From positions 1,798,001-1,862,000 of the forward strand of contig NC_003552.1 in NCBI RefSeq assembly GCF_000007345.1: a stretch of 64,000 nt of DNA, written 5' to 3'. The notes under the pieces are model-generated. The model saw only the letters and a list, made by a program, of their open reading frames with translations. It was not told where the DNA came from and ran no database searches. The DNA comes from Methanosarcina acetivorans C2A. Its GTDB lineage: Archaea > Halobacteriota > Methanosarcinia > Methanosarcinales > Methanosarcinaceae. Made by a program: the position numbers and the translations under genes. Shown here piece after piece: positions 1-9,827 of this stretch (position 1 is its first letter; every line of letters starts with the position of its first letter).

Positions 1-231
1 CCTTTTAAATGAAAGTGGAGCTGAGCCGAGAAACTTGCTTCCAAGTCCGAACTCAAGTATCATAAGCGGGATACCCGCAGTCAGAAGGGCGATGAAATAC
101 GGGATCAGGAAAGCTCCTCCTCCGTTTTCATATGCCATGTAGCTGAACCTCCAGATATTTCCAAGGCCGACTGCAGAACCTATTGCTGCAAGAATAAATC
201 CAACTCTGGTGTTCCAGACTTCTCTCGCCAC
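1..231 (-). CDS. SNF-family sodium-dependent symporter, N-terminal part (continues off the left edge)
   Basis: The minus strand reads from a GTG at 231 into a protein starting [20 protein letters not shown], followed by a [17 protein letters not shown] segment and membrane helices. This N-terminus, with its GLGN-WRF motif in the first helix, is characteristic of the neurotransmitter:sodium symporter (SNF/NSS) family, which couples Na+ to uptake of amino acids or similar solutes across the cytoplasmic membrane. The GTG is chosen because the next upstream ATG runs at once into a stop; an AAGGATG-like ribosome site lies about 10 bases upstream. About 77 residues are visible of a family usually over 400 long. 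The substrate cannot be told. Confidence 0.85.
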   Translation of the reverse strand, partial: MAREVWNTRVGFILAAIGSAVGLGNIWRFSYMAYENGGGAFLIPYFIALLTAGIPLMILEFGLGSKFLGSAPLSFKR

Positions 232-323
232 CAAAAATCACATCCTTAAGCTTTTTTTAATTCCACACACGGAACAGGAAAAGTTAAAAAAGTTAAAACA
301 GATTACTCGACAAGATAACTGCA

Positions 324-350
324 AATGAATAAGGAAGAAGCTTATTCATT
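324..350. other. Perfect 10-bp inverted repeat with 7-base loop
   Basis: AATGAATAAG at 324-333 pairs exactly with CTTATTCATT at 341-350 around GAAGAAG. It lies about 90 bases upstream of the symporter start, in the divergent intergenic stretch 232-713. It could be an RNA hairpin or an operator; the sequence does not decide which. Confidence 0.4.
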
Positions 351-500
351 CGGCAGACTTACAGCTACTGGCACGCTTACAGCTGATGCCAAAATATAAC
401 CTTAAACTCTCTGCTCAAACCTTAAACTATCCCTTTTCCGAATAAAGGAAAAAGTAGTTCTTTTTTTCAGAATTTCCGAATTTTTTCTGCTAAATCAGGC

Positions 501-578
501 AAACATTTACGTTTGAACTCTTAGTTTTAGCAACATGAGAATCAAACATTTGCGTTTGAACTCTTGAGTTTTAACAAT
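501..578. repeat. Two direct repeats upstream of the surface propeller gene
   Basis: AAACATTTACGTTTGAACTC followed by TTAGTTTTAGCAA (501-533) recurs with few changes from 544 to 577. The period is about 43 bases, roughly four helical turns. The pair lies 140-210 bases before the 714 start and may bind a regulator. The rest of 232-713 is AT-rich with no gene seen. Confidence 0.55.
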
Positions 579-713
579 ACTGATAATATATCTATAATTT
601 AATTATTACTGCTTCTTTCTTGTAAGCAGGAATAAATAAATTTTATTAATTTTTCCTGTCTGACTACTGTAACAAAAAATTCATGTGTAATAAAGTAATT
701 CATTATAAATTAT

Positions 714-2201
714 ATGGAACATTCATCAGGAACAAAGTTACTTTTGACACTGAGTCTGTTTTTCTGCCTTATTTCAGGAGCAGAAGCAGCAGACTCTCAT
801 GCTCTGGATAGTGGGGATGTGAACCTTTCGGAGCTCAAGGCTTTTGACCTGTTATGCAAATGTGAAACCTGGGGCATAGTAAATACCGTATCACTTTCTT
901 CAACCGGAAACTATCTTGTAGCCGGGGGGTTTGACCGCAACGTTTCCTTATTTGATTCCAGAGGGACACAACTTTGGAATTATAAGACTGAAGATATAGT
1001 TTATACAGTATCTATTTCTTCAGATGGATCCCGGATTGTGGCAGGAAGTAACGACAAAAAAGTGTACTTTTTTAACCGGGAAGGCGATCTTCTCTGGTCC
1101 CACAAAACCGGAGGCAACATAAATAGCGTTGCAGTATCCTCCAATGGCCTGTATGTAGCCGCAGGAGGCGAGGACGGGAAAGTATATTTCATGAACAGTG
1201 CAGGCAAACTGCTGTGGAGTTTTGATTCCGAGGCAGCTGTCCGCAGCATTGCGATATCCAGAGACGGAACTTATGTGGCAGTCGGAAATGCTAACAATTA
1301 TGTCTATCTCTTTGATAGCGAAGGAAAAACGATATGGAACCGAAAAACCGGAAGCCTGATTAACTGCGTGAGTATGACTCCGTATGCTTACTATGTGGCT
1401 GCCGGGGGATCTAACTATAATGTTTATCTTTTTGACCGCAAAGGGGAATTTTCCTGGATGAACAACCCGGGTTACTGGGTCAGCAGCGTCTCTTTAACAA
1501 CCAACGGCGCATATCTTGCGGCAGGAAGTTTTGATGATATGATTTACCTGTTCAACCGCACCGGAGGAAAAATATGGGACTACAAGGCAAAAGATGACGT
1601 CTATGCCGTTGAGATCTCTGCCGACTCCTCCTTCATTGCAGCCGGAAGCTGGGACGATACCCTCTATGTCCTTAATATGGACGGAGAAGAACTCTGGAAC
1701 TACAACTGCGGAGGAAATATTAACAGCCTGGACGTTTCACGCGACAGCACAACTATAGCGGTCGGGAGTGATGCGGGAGCAGTATACCTTTTTGAGCGAA
1801 ACCCAACTGCTTTTGCCCTGCTGCTGGGAGACGAAAGCTTCCTGCCAGAAGAAACTACAAAGGAAACAGATACTTCTCTTGCCGAAAAAACAATCAAGCC
1901 AATAGAAGAAGAAACGGCAGTTACCGGAGGCGTTGAAAATAAAGTCGAAGACGCTCCAGCTACCTCAAGCAGCGTGAGCGGAAACCCAAAAACCGGGGAA
2001 AATCCGGGTTCTGAGGAGTTACCTACTGAAGAGAGTTCTTTAAAACTCCTGGAGAAGTTTGATTCGATAAAGTTTCCTGCTGCCCTTCTTCTCGGGGCTC
2101 TGGCGGGTACGGTCTTCTTCTTGAAACGCAGGCTCGTCAAATATCACGAAAAGAACGATGAGAACCTTGAGGACCTTGAAGAGAAAGATATCAGGGAATA
2201 A
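714..2201 (+). CDS. Cell-surface WD40/PQQ-like beta-propeller protein
   Basis: The 495-residue protein has an N-terminal signal peptide ending near GAEAADS. It then has about eight repeats of roughly 40 residues with the pattern ...VAAGG..D..VYLFD..G..LW.Y. in which Asp, Gly and Trp recur, as in WD40 or PQQ-type propeller blades. A Thr/Glu/Ser-rich linker follows (about residues 370-445), then one membrane helix (about 455-472) and a basic, acidic cytoplasmic tail. This is a membrane-anchored outer-surface propeller, probably for protein or ligand binding. The gene stands alone, with a TATA-like run just before the ATG and no clear ribosome site, so it may be leaderless. The ligand is unknown. 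Confidence 0.85.
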   Translation: MEHSSGTKLLLTLSLFFCLISGAEAADSHALDSGDVNLSELKAFDLLCKCETWGIVNTVSLSSTGNYLVAGGFDRNVSLFDSRGTQLWNYKTEDIVYTVSISSDGSRIVAGSNDKKVYFFNREGDLLWSHKTGGNINSVAVSSNGLYVAAGGEDGKVYFMNSAGKLLWSFDSEAAVRSIAISRDGTYVAVGNANNYVYLFDSEGKTIWNRKTGSLINCVSMTPYAYYVAAGGSNYNVYLFDRKGEFSWMNNPGYWVSSVSLTTNGAYLAAGSFDDMIYLFNRTGGKIWDYKAKDDVYAVEISADSSFIAAGSWDDTLYVLNMDGEELWNYNCGGNINSLDVSRDSTTIAVGSDAGAVYLFERNPTAFALLLGDESFLPEETTKETDTSLAEKTIKPIEEETAVTGGVENKVEDAPATSSSVSGNPKTGENPGSEELPTEESSLKLLEKFDSIKFPAALLLGALAGTVFFLKRRLVKYHEKNDENLEDLEEKDIRE

Positions 2202-2254
2202 CTGAGAAAAACTAAAAAGCGGGAAAAGATGTAAAACGGGGATAACTCCTGAAA

Positions 2255-2283
2255 GGGTAACTCCTGAAATAAGGAGTTACCCC
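2255..2283. terminator. Hairpin terminator between convergent genes
   Basis: GGGTAACTCC (2255-2264) pairs with GGAGTTACCC (2273-2282) around an 8-base AT-rich loop. It sits between the ends of the propeller gene and the radical SAM gene, so it could serve both strands. Confidence 0.65.
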
Positions 2284-2292
2284 AAATATCCT

Positions 2293-2919
2293 TTAATTAT
2301 TTCCCCTTATTTCTTTACTTGCAGCCTCGGAAAGCGTCCTGATGTGGAATTCCGAACCGAGTTCTTCTGAAACCTGCCTGCATTTTTCCACATCTATTTC
2401 TGGAATTTTAACAACCGTAACCCTGGTAGGGATTCCCGCTTCTCCTGCCTTTTTTACAAAATCAAGTATTTCTCTGTAAGCATTTTTGTGGACCGGTCTG
2501 CAGAGTTTATTGTATTTTTCTTCGGACTCTGCATTGAGGCTAACTGAAATAAAGTCCATGCCTGCATTTTTTAATTCGGAAACTACGTCCAGTTCAGGAT
2601 TAATCAGTGCAGCATGCCCATTGGTATCAAGCCTGACCCTTATGCCCCGGCTTTTAAGCCAGCGGGTGACTGCCAGCACCACATCGAACCTGAGGGTTGG
2701 CTCTCCAAGCCCTGTAAACACAACTTCCCTGTAATTAGAAAGGTCGAGCCCTTCAAGGGCTTCGAGAATCTCTTCCGTTGTTGGTTCTTTTGAAAGCCTC
2801 AGGTCGTACCCATAAACGCCGTCTGCAAAGTTGCGGATGCAGAAGACGCAGTCCGCACTGCAGCGGTTTGTAAGGTTAAGATAAAGATTATTATGGGCCT
2901 CGTAATAAATTGTATTCAT
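2293..2919 (-). CDS. TatD-associated type radical SAM protein
   Basis: The 208-residue protein begins MNTIYYEAHNNLYLNLTNRC and carries the iron-sulfur motif CSADCVFC (Cys20, Cys24, Cys27; CX3CX2C), then a GEPTLR glycine-rich segment and a RLDTNG strand typical of radical SAM barrels. The N-terminus and the CX3CX2C spacing match the TatD-linked radical SAM family as I know it; the reaction of that family is not established. The start at 2919 is preferred over an ATG 33 bases upstream because it has GAGGA about 11 bases before it and matches the usual family N-terminus. The gene stands alone, convergent with the propeller gene and divergent from the ribosomal cluster. Confidence 0.85.
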   Translation of the reverse strand: MNTIYYEAHNNLYLNLTNRCSADCVFCIRNFADGVYGYDLRLSKEPTTEEILEALEGLDLSNYREVVFTGLGEPTLRFDVVLAVTRWLKSRGIRVRLDTNGHAALINPELDVVSELKNAGMDFISVSLNAESEEKYNKLCRPVHKNAYREILDFVKKAGEAGIPTRVTVVKIPEIDVEKCRQVSEELGSEFHIRTLSEAASKEIRGNN

Positions 2920-3062
2920 ACGGATCAAAGTCCTCACATTCCTTATAACCATGACGCATTTATCTGATTTTTGGCTCCTTCCTTTACCCCATTCCTCAGC
3001 TTCAGATCCGACGCAGAAGGCGGGATTTTCTTGATTTTCTTAGAGACTTCGTTGTTTACGGG

Positions 3063-3072
3063 TTTATATAAG
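3063..3072 (+). promoter_or_regulatory. Probable TATA box for the ribosomal-protein cluster
   Basis: TTTATATAAG is the best archaeal TATA match in 2953-3310, the gap before rpl7ae. A start about 25 bases downstream would give a leader of roughly 215 bases. No other gene is seen in the gap. Confidence 0.35.
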
Positions 3073-3307
3073 CTCACTTCCTGTTGCCCCACTTTTCAAG
3101 CAGAAAGTTTATAGGTGATTATGTACTTGTAAGGTGCAGTCTGCAGCATTTAGCTAGCAGTATCTATGTTTCAACTCATTTACTCTCCGCATTGAAGGTT
3201 TTTCAGGTTCTTTTTTTAGGAATTTGAATTTTCAATGTTGACAGATATGTGTTAAAAACCTATGATTGATGAAAAATTGCGAGACCCGCAATTTCGAAGG
3301 AGAAACT

Positions 3308-3673
<366 letters not shown>

Positions 3674-3682
3674 TCCTGATAA

Positions 3683-3919
<237 letters not shown>

Positions 3920-3937
3920 AAAGATAAACGGTGAAAA

Positions 3938-4129
<192 letters not shown>

Positions 4130-4165
4130 CTGCCGGAATTAGTTCAAATATAGCAAGGTGTGAAT

Positions 4166-4615
4166 ATGGAACAGACATACGTTATGGTGAAACCTGACGG
4201 AGTCCAGCGCGGACTGGTCGGGGAAGTAATCTCCAGAATCGAAAAGAGAGGCTTGAAGATTCTTGCCCTCAGAATGAACGTTATTGCCGAAGCCACTGCA
4301 AAAGAACACTACGGTGAGCACGCAGCAAGGCCCTTTTTCCCCTCCCTTATCGAATTCATCACCTCCGGTCCCTCCGTTTCGATGGTAGTTGCCGGAAAAG
4401 ATGCAATTAAGGTTATGAGAGCAATAAACGGGGCTACAAACCCTGTTGATGCAGCTCCGGGAACTATCCGTGGGGACTTTGCTCTTGACGTAGGCAGAAA
4501 CGTGGTTCACGCCTCCGACTCTCCCGAAGCTGCAGCAAGGGAAATTGCTATCCACTTCAAGGACTCAGAAATCGGGAAGTATTCCAGAGTCGATGAGGTC
4601 TGTCTGTACGAGTAA
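4166..4615 (+). CDS. ndk: Nucleoside diphosphate kinase
   Basis: The 149-residue enzyme transfers the gamma-phosphate of ATP to nucleoside diphosphates through a phosphohistidine. The [15 protein letters not shown]-terminus, the [18 protein letters not shown] loop and the active-site His115 in RNVVHASDS are all present, so it should be active. The ATG at 4166 is preferred to the GTG at 4160: AAGGTG directly precedes it at normal spacing and the family starts at this point. It lies 36 bases after rpl24e and 135 bases before infB; that gap is unusually structured. Confidence 0.97.
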   Translation: MEQTYVMVKPDGVQRGLVGEVISRIEKRGLKILALRMNVIAEATAKEHYGEHAARPFFPSLIEFITSGPSVSMVVAGKDAIKVMRAINGATNPVDAAPGTIRGDFALDVGRNVVHASDSPEAAAREIAIHFKDSEIGKYSRVDEVCLYE

Positions 4616-4702
4616 TGCAGGTGCGCCAGATCCTTTTCGTGCCTGGCACGAATCCGTTATCCGTTACCTGCAAAATGGGTCCTTCCGGGGAAACCCGGAC
4701 CC
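4616..4702 (+). promoter_or_regulatory. Highly structured ndk-infB intergenic RNA region
   Basis: The gap folds into several hairpins. TGCAGGT (4616-4622) can pair with ACCTGCA (4666-4672), enclosing TTCGTGC/GCACGAA (4636-4652). GGGT...ACCC (4677-4702) encloses CCGGG-GAAA-CCCGG (4685-4698), a GNRA-type tetraloop. No gene is seen here. It may act as a partial terminator, a processing site or a leader element for infB. Confidence 0.5.
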
Positions 4703-4750
4703 TTCTGGACCTGCAGCAAATAAGACGCGGGAATGAGAGAGGTTTTGTAT

Positions 4751-6526
4751 ATGACCGACAAGAAAAATCTCAGGACTCCTATAGTCTGCGTGATGGGGCA
4801 CGTCGACCACGGGAAGACCACTCTGCTTGACAAGATCAGGGGTACTGCGATTGTCAGTGGAGAAGCCGGGGCTATCACCCAGCATATCGGAGCAACCGAA
4901 GTCCCTATAGATGTGATTGTCAACAAGCTCGGAGACCCAAAGTTAAGGGACCGTTTCATGGTTCCTGGACTGCTTTTTATCGATACTCCGGGGCACCACG
5001 CTTTTACAACCCTCAGGAGCAGGGGAGGCGCACTTGCCGATCTTGCGATTGTTGTTGTTGACATAAATGAAGGCTTTAAACCCCAGACTTACGAAAGCCT
5101 GCAGATCTTAAAGCGGTTTAAGACGCCTTTTGTGGTCGTTGCTAACAAGATCGACAGGATTGGCGGCTGGGCTTCACAGAAGGACATGCCTTTTGCAGCT
5201 ACCTTCAAAAAGCAGTCCCCGGATGTTCAGGGACGGCTTGAAACAAAGCTCTACGAGGTAATAGGTGAACTCTATAACCAGGGCTTTGCAGCCGAACGGT
5301 ATGACCGGGTCACAAACTTCCAGAAAACTCTGGGTGTAGTCCCTGCAAGTGCTGTTACGGGAGAAGGTATTCCTGATGTCCTGATGGTGCTTTTAGGCCT
5401 TGCTCAGAAATTCCTTGAGGCAAACCTTCAGTACAGTGCAAAAAACCCGGGTGTCGGGACTGTCCTTGAGGTAAAGGAAGAAAAGGGGCTTGGAGCAACC
5501 CTTGATGTTATTCTCTACGACGGCACATTAAAGAAAGGAGATACGGTTGTTATCGGAAGCCTGGGTGAGCCTATCCAGACAAAGGTCAGGGCTCTTTTAA
5601 AACCGAGAGAACTTTCGGAAATCCGCTACGAGAGCAAGTTTAAGCAGGTGAGTGAAGTCACTGCCGCAGCCGGGGTAAAGATCTCCGCTCCTGGCCTTGA
5701 TGGTGCTCTTGCAGGTTCTCCCATAAGGGTTGCAACGGAAGAAACCCTTGGAGAGATTGTAGCCCAGGTAAAGTCCGAGATTGATGAGGTCCGGATTGAT
5801 ACGGGATCAGTCGGAGTTATGATTAAAGCAGATACTCTCGGCTCCCTTGAAGCCCTTGTCCACGAGTTCCAGAAAGATGAAGTCCCTATCAGGAAAGCTG
5901 AAGTAGGAGACATTTCCCACAGGGACGCTGTTGAGGCTTCTACAGTTGAAGATCCCCTCTATTCGGTGCTTATAGGTTTCAATGTTAAGGTTCACCCTGA
6001 CGCCAGAGATTTCCTGCAGGAAAGCACGGTAAAGGTGTTCACAAGTGACGTGATCTACCGCCTTGTTGAGGATTACCAGAAATACGTAAAGGAACAGCAG
6101 GAACTGGCTGAGAAGAAGATTTTCGAAACGATAATTCGCCCCGGAAAGTTCAAGATCCTTCCAGGATGTGTTTTCCGGCAGAGCAAACCCGCAGTCGTCG
6201 GGGTAAGAGTGCTTGGCGGAGTCGTGCGGACAAATGCGGATGTCATGCTTGAAAACGGAAACGTTGTGGGCAAGATCAAAGGTCTGCAGTCCGAAGGGGA
6301 AAATATTCCTTCTGCAAAGGTAGGCAAAGAAGTTGCAATGGCAATTGAAGGTGCAACCGTAGGCAGGCAGATCAAAGAAGAAGACGTGCTCTATATTAAC
6401 GTGCCTGAAAGGCATGCCAAGGTTCTTGAGCACGAAATCTACGACTCCCTTTCAACCGATGAAAAGGAAACTCTTGATATTTTCCTGACACTCAAACGGA
6501 AAAACAATCCTTTCTGGGCAAAGTAA
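4751..6526 (+). CDS. infB: Translation initiation factor aIF5B (IF-2-like GTPase)
   Basis: The 591-residue protein has an N-terminal GTPase domain with GHVDHGKT (residues 16-23), DTPGHHAF and NKID, followed by the domain II barrel, domain III and the C-terminal barrel of aIF5B/eIF5B. Archaeal aIF5B is short because it lacks the long N-terminal extension of the eukaryotic protein, and this length fits. It promotes subunit joining and initiator tRNA binding. The ATG at 4751 is chosen because GAGAGG lies 9 bases upstream and the protein then starts MTDKKNLRTPIVCVMGHVDH; the in-frame ATG at 4733 adds six unconserved residues. Confidence 0.96.
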   Translation: MTDKKNLRTPIVCVMGHVDHGKTTLLDKIRGTAIVSGEAGAITQHIGATEVPIDVIVNKLGDPKLRDRFMVPGLLFIDTPGHHAFTTLRSRGGALADLAIVVVDINEGFKPQTYESLQILKRFKTPFVVVANKIDRIGGWASQKDMPFAATFKKQSPDVQGRLETKLYEVIGELYNQGFAAERYDRVTNFQKTLGVVPASAVTGEGIPDVLMVLLGLAQKFLEANLQYSAKNPGVGTVLEVKEEKGLGATLDVILYDGTLKKGDTVVIGSLGEPIQTKVRALLKPRELSEIRYESKFKQVSEVTAAAGVKISAPGLDGALAGSPIRVATEETLGEIVAQVKSEIDEVRIDTGSVGVMIKADTLGSLEALVHEFQKDEVPIRKAEVGDISHRDAVEASTVEDPLYSVLIGFNVKVHPDARDFLQESTVKVFTSDVIYRLVEDYQKYVKEQQELAEKKIFETIIRPGKFKILPGCVFRQSKPAVVGVRVLGGVVRTNADVMLENGNVVGKIKGLQSEGENIPSAKVGKEVAMAIEGATVGRQIKEEDVLYINVPERHAKVLEHEIYDSLSTDEKETLDIFLTLKRKNNPFWAK

Positions 6527-6597
6527 TGCCTGATATGCAGGGTAGCAAATTCAGGATTCAGCAGGGTTTCGGGAAATAATCATTCGGGAAAGAATTC

Positions 6598-7113
<516 letters not shown>

Positions 7114-7122
7114 ATTCAAGTT

Positions 7123-7136
7123 CCGCCCTCGGGCGG
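7123..7136 (+). terminator. GC-rich hairpin after rps6e
   Basis: CCGCCC-TC-GGGCGG is a compact hairpin 10 bases after the rps6e stop codon, with AT-rich sequence after it. Likely end of the translation cluster transcript. Confidence 0.55.
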
Positions 7137-7371
7137 GATTTCAAATACTCATTTACTCTTTTATTTCATTCGTTTAACTCTGTTTTGAGATCCTTTTTGC
7201 AGCACTTTCCATTTTCATTGGTAGATTGATTTTCCATCAGCACATACAGATAAATTTTTTCAAATAAGTCAGGGCTTTTACCCGAGAATAGTGAAGCTCT
7301 GGGACCTCACATTTGCCCACTCTGAATATTCTCAAACACCCTGGAAAAAAGGAATATTGAATCAACCCCTG

Positions 7372-7722
7372 TTACCAAGAGAATGTTCTGGATAGCAAAC
7401 CGAAAATCTCAGCTATTACAATAAAGATAGGCACTACTATTATACTAAGTCCTAATACACTGACAAACGACGCCATCGCTCTACCGACACTTGTTTGTAA
7501 AACCACATCCCCATAGCCTACTGTTAGAAGTGTTGCTATAGCCCAGTAGATACTAAGGGATGGACTAGTAAAACCACCTGTTTCTCCTTCTATAAAGTAC
7601 ATCAGAATGCCTGAAATTATTGTCAAACTTAGAACCGAAAATATAAATACAGCTATTTTACGGCAACTACCATAGAAAATTTTCGTAAAAGGGCTGCTGG
7701 AAATTATATCACCACCAATCAA
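7372..7722 (-). CDS. Minimal two-helix potassium-channel-like protein (copy 1)
   Basis: The 116-residue protein has one membrane helix (about 23-45), a pore loop with the selectivity filter TVGYGD (Thr67-Asp72) and a second helix (about 82-105). It matches only the S5-pore-S6 part of voltage-gated channels; the voltage sensor S1-S4 is absent. A tetramer could still form a K+ pore, as KcsA-type channels do. The only start is TTG with a weak AGGATAT before it, and a second copy at 35521-35943 starts in the same way. So it may be either a real short channel or the remnant of a longer gene. Confidence 0.6.
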   Translation of the reverse strand: MIGGDIISSSPFTKIFYGSCRKIAVFIFSVLSLTIISGILMYFIEGETGGFTSPSLSIYWAIATLLTVGYGDVVLQTSVGRAMASFVSVLGLSIIVVPIFIVIAEIFGLLSRTFSW

Positions 7723-7728
7723 ATATCC

Positions 7729-7768
7729 TATTAATTGATTAGAGAAATCTTATTAATTGATTAGAGAA
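7729..7768. repeat. 18-bp direct repeat upstream of channel copy 1
   Basis: TATTAATTGATTAGAGAA occurs at 7729-7746 and again at 7751-7768, directly upstream of the channel start. TATCACCACCAAT from the channel's 5' end also recurs at about 7807, suggesting local duplication. Confidence 0.6.
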
Positions 7769-7939
7769 CTTTCGCTAATAGTTCATTTTTTGGCCTCACA
7801 GCTAAATATCACCACCAATTAGTAATACCCCGAGATGAGCCACGGTTGTTATTTCGACTACATACCGAATCCATTCAAGCAACAACAACCATGGTTGCTT
7901 CTTTCTCTCCTTCGACAGGCACATCGATTCCTCTCCAGG

Positions 7940-8602
7940 TCACGCTTTTGTTAAACATTCAAAATTCATTGCAACTACTTCCGCCCCTTCAGGTACATCA
8001 AATACAAATTCGGAGTCCTGAATGCCAGTATTAATTTTTAAATTTCTAATTTCGATTTCCATTCTTTGTGGGCCCAGGTATATCTCATACTTCAGGGGTA
8101 TCCAGGTTTCCTCATCAACCCAGATTCTGATCCCATCGAGTAAATTATCTTCGTCCTTTCCTTCTTTCGGTTTTGTTTCAAGGAGATATGCAGTTCTCCC
8201 GTCAACCGTATCACTTCCAGGCACAGAAACATCATATTCATTAAACACATAATTAAAAAATTTGAAATAATCAAGATTCGATTCTTGGTATTCTTCAGGA
8301 ACCATTATTTTCTGAACAACATTTGTTTCGGGACCGTACAGCCATTCCATTTTTCCATAATAGATCATTACAGTTTCATTCCCGGTCCCCATTGTAATTG
8401 TTTTCTTCATATTCGGTTTTTTGTAAACGATATCAAACTCACTTTCCTGTGCTTTTAAGAGGAATGTCTGACAATACCAGGTGGAGTTACCTATACTCAG
8501 AAGCAGGGTCAGGTAAGCCTTGAGAATCCTCAGGGCCAACACAACCATGCTTCCGGCACAAGGGGGTTCAAAACTACTCGGGAGGATTAGTCTGAACTCC
8601 AA
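7940..8602 (-). pseudogene. LolA-like / outer-membrane-lipoprotein-sorting-type protein, probably N-terminally truncated
   Basis: The frame holds the strand-rich core seen in archaeal LolA-like secreted proteins: FDIVYKKPNMKKTI, NETVMIYYGKMEWLYGPE, DGRTAYLLETKP, RIWVDEETWIPLKYE and a final FVFDVPEGAEVV. The first 60 residues are not a signal peptide or a lipobox, which this surface family normally has, and the only starts are TTG at 8602 or an internal ATG at 8548. The shared island promoter lies at 8623-8658, with its predicted start of transcription near 8600, so part of the frame would be untranslated. I read it as a truncated, possibly dead copy. Its function is unknown. Confidence 0.5.
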
Positions 8603-8622
8603 AAACTAATTTTGATCACTTC

Positions 8623-8658
8623 TTTATAAGTTTTCTGTCCATAGTCTTTAACAATCAG
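8623..8658 (-). promoter_or_regulatory. Shared island promoter motif, site 1
   Basis: Read on the minus strand: GATTGTTAAAGACTATGG, then ACAG, then AAAACTTATAAAG (TATA box). It precedes the LolA-like gene. The same upstream block and TATA spacing recur at eight other sites in this window. Confidence 0.65.
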
Positions 8659-8802
8659 GATTGAAGAATAGTTACATGCCTGAAATAAGCCAGTAGAAAA
8701 GCAGTTAGATAGGTCGGGAGGAAACTACATGTAGAACATTCCAAAGGTGATTGACCTTATACCTGCTTCAACCCGATTCAGCGAAGGGGAGAAAAAAGAG
8801 TT

Positions 8803-9615
8803 TCATCCATATTTTTCTATCAAAGGCTCGTATGAAGGATTTATGCTATAAATTATACTTCTTCCACTTCTTGTTTCGTCTATGAGACCAGTTTCCTTTA
8901 GATTTTTCACATACCAGCTGATCGTAGCCCTGGAAACTCCGATTTCACGTGCAAGAGCCAGGTTTGTGTTACATTTACCGTTCTGTATTTCTGAAATTAT
9001 TCTTTGATTCGTGGCATTTTGAAGCGCAGAAACAACTTTTTTCTCTTCTTCGCCATAAGTCGAATTATTCTGGAAATATCTTGTTTTCCCGGACTCTCTG
9101 TAGGCTTCAATTTTATGATGGGCTTTCAGAATCTTGATGTGATAACGCGCTGCCCCCCTGTCTATTCCTGCTTTTTCTATAATTTCACTAAGGTAAGCTC
9201 CGGGCCTGGTTTTTATATATTCGTAGATTCTTGCGCGGTTAGAGTTCTCAAAGACATCTGCACGCTCCGTAATCCGGAACCCGAGGATTGCGAAAATAAG
9301 TTTTGCAGGAAGGATCAGTACATCTACTACAGACAGGACGTTCATTAAAGCCAGCCATAGCAGAAAATGCCAGTATGGTTCTATTGTGTCTTCAAGTAAT
9401 ACTACCTCTTCCCCGTTAACTGAAACTCCGGCCTGATCACTTGTACAGGGGCTTACAATATATTCCTTAGCCCCGGCTGTGGTTGTTAAAAGAAAAAGGA
9501 GCAGACAAATGGTAAACTTTTTTTCAAACTTGGTGCCGGCAAATATTAAATATATAGCTCTCAAATCCACTGACCGATTCTCCGCATACTTGAACTTCCA
9601 GATTCCCTGTTCCAC
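8803..9615 (-). CDS. Membrane-anchored winged-helix regulator, copy 1 (start codon decayed)
   Basis: The frame has a signal-anchor helix (FTICLLLFLLTTTAGA), a short outside loop containing VSVNGEEVVLLEDT, a second hydrophobic stretch (FLLWLALMNVLSVVDVLILP), and then two cytoplasmic winged-helix domains. These are GAYLSEIIEKAGIDRGAARYHIKIL and NTNLALAREIGVSRATISWYVKNL, each followed by a wing. It is nearly identical to copies at 11929 and 36105. In copy 2 the start is an ATG in the overlap with the upstream gene; here that codon is ATA (9546-9544), so only GTG 9615 or internal TTG codons could start it. The coding frame is otherwise intact. Likely a one-component transmembrane transcription regulator with weakened expression. 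Confidence 0.65.
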   Translation of the reverse strand: MEQGIWKFKYAENRSVDLRAIYLIFAGTKFEKKFTICLLLFLLTTTAGAKEYIVSPCTSDQAGVSVNGEEVVLLEDTIEPYWHFLLWLALMNVLSVVDVLILPAKLIFAILGFRITERADVFENSNRARIYEYIKTRPGAYLSEIIEKAGIDRGAARYHIKILKAHHKIEAYRESGKTRYFQNNSTYGEEEKKVVSALQNATNQRIISEIQNGKCNTNLALAREIGVSRATISWYVKNLKETGLIDETRSGRSIIYSINPSYEPLIEKYG

Positions 9616-9650
9616 GTGTCCCTTGAGAGGGGCCTATACTGAAATGTATC
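9553..9650 (-). pseudogene. 3' remnant of the secreted beta-sandwich gene, copy 1
   Basis: DNA just upstream of regulator copy 1 matches the 3' end of the gene at 36844-37329 (the GTWKFKVYGESVSG region), with substitutions and frame damage. The rest of the partner gene is gone, so copy 1 has lost its upstream partner and probably its promoter. Confidence 0.6.
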
Positions 9651-9827
9651 CTTCCTTATATGAATTGAGGAAAAAGAAATAAGTTTCAATTGGACATCAT
9701 AGTTATTGTTTTATAATATCATCAATTTTCATAGTCAGACTGCTACTATATTTTGAGAACTTTGAAACTCATTTTCCTTTAGACCTGTATTTTCTGAGCA
9801 ATGACCAGATTTCTCAGGTGTTTAACC

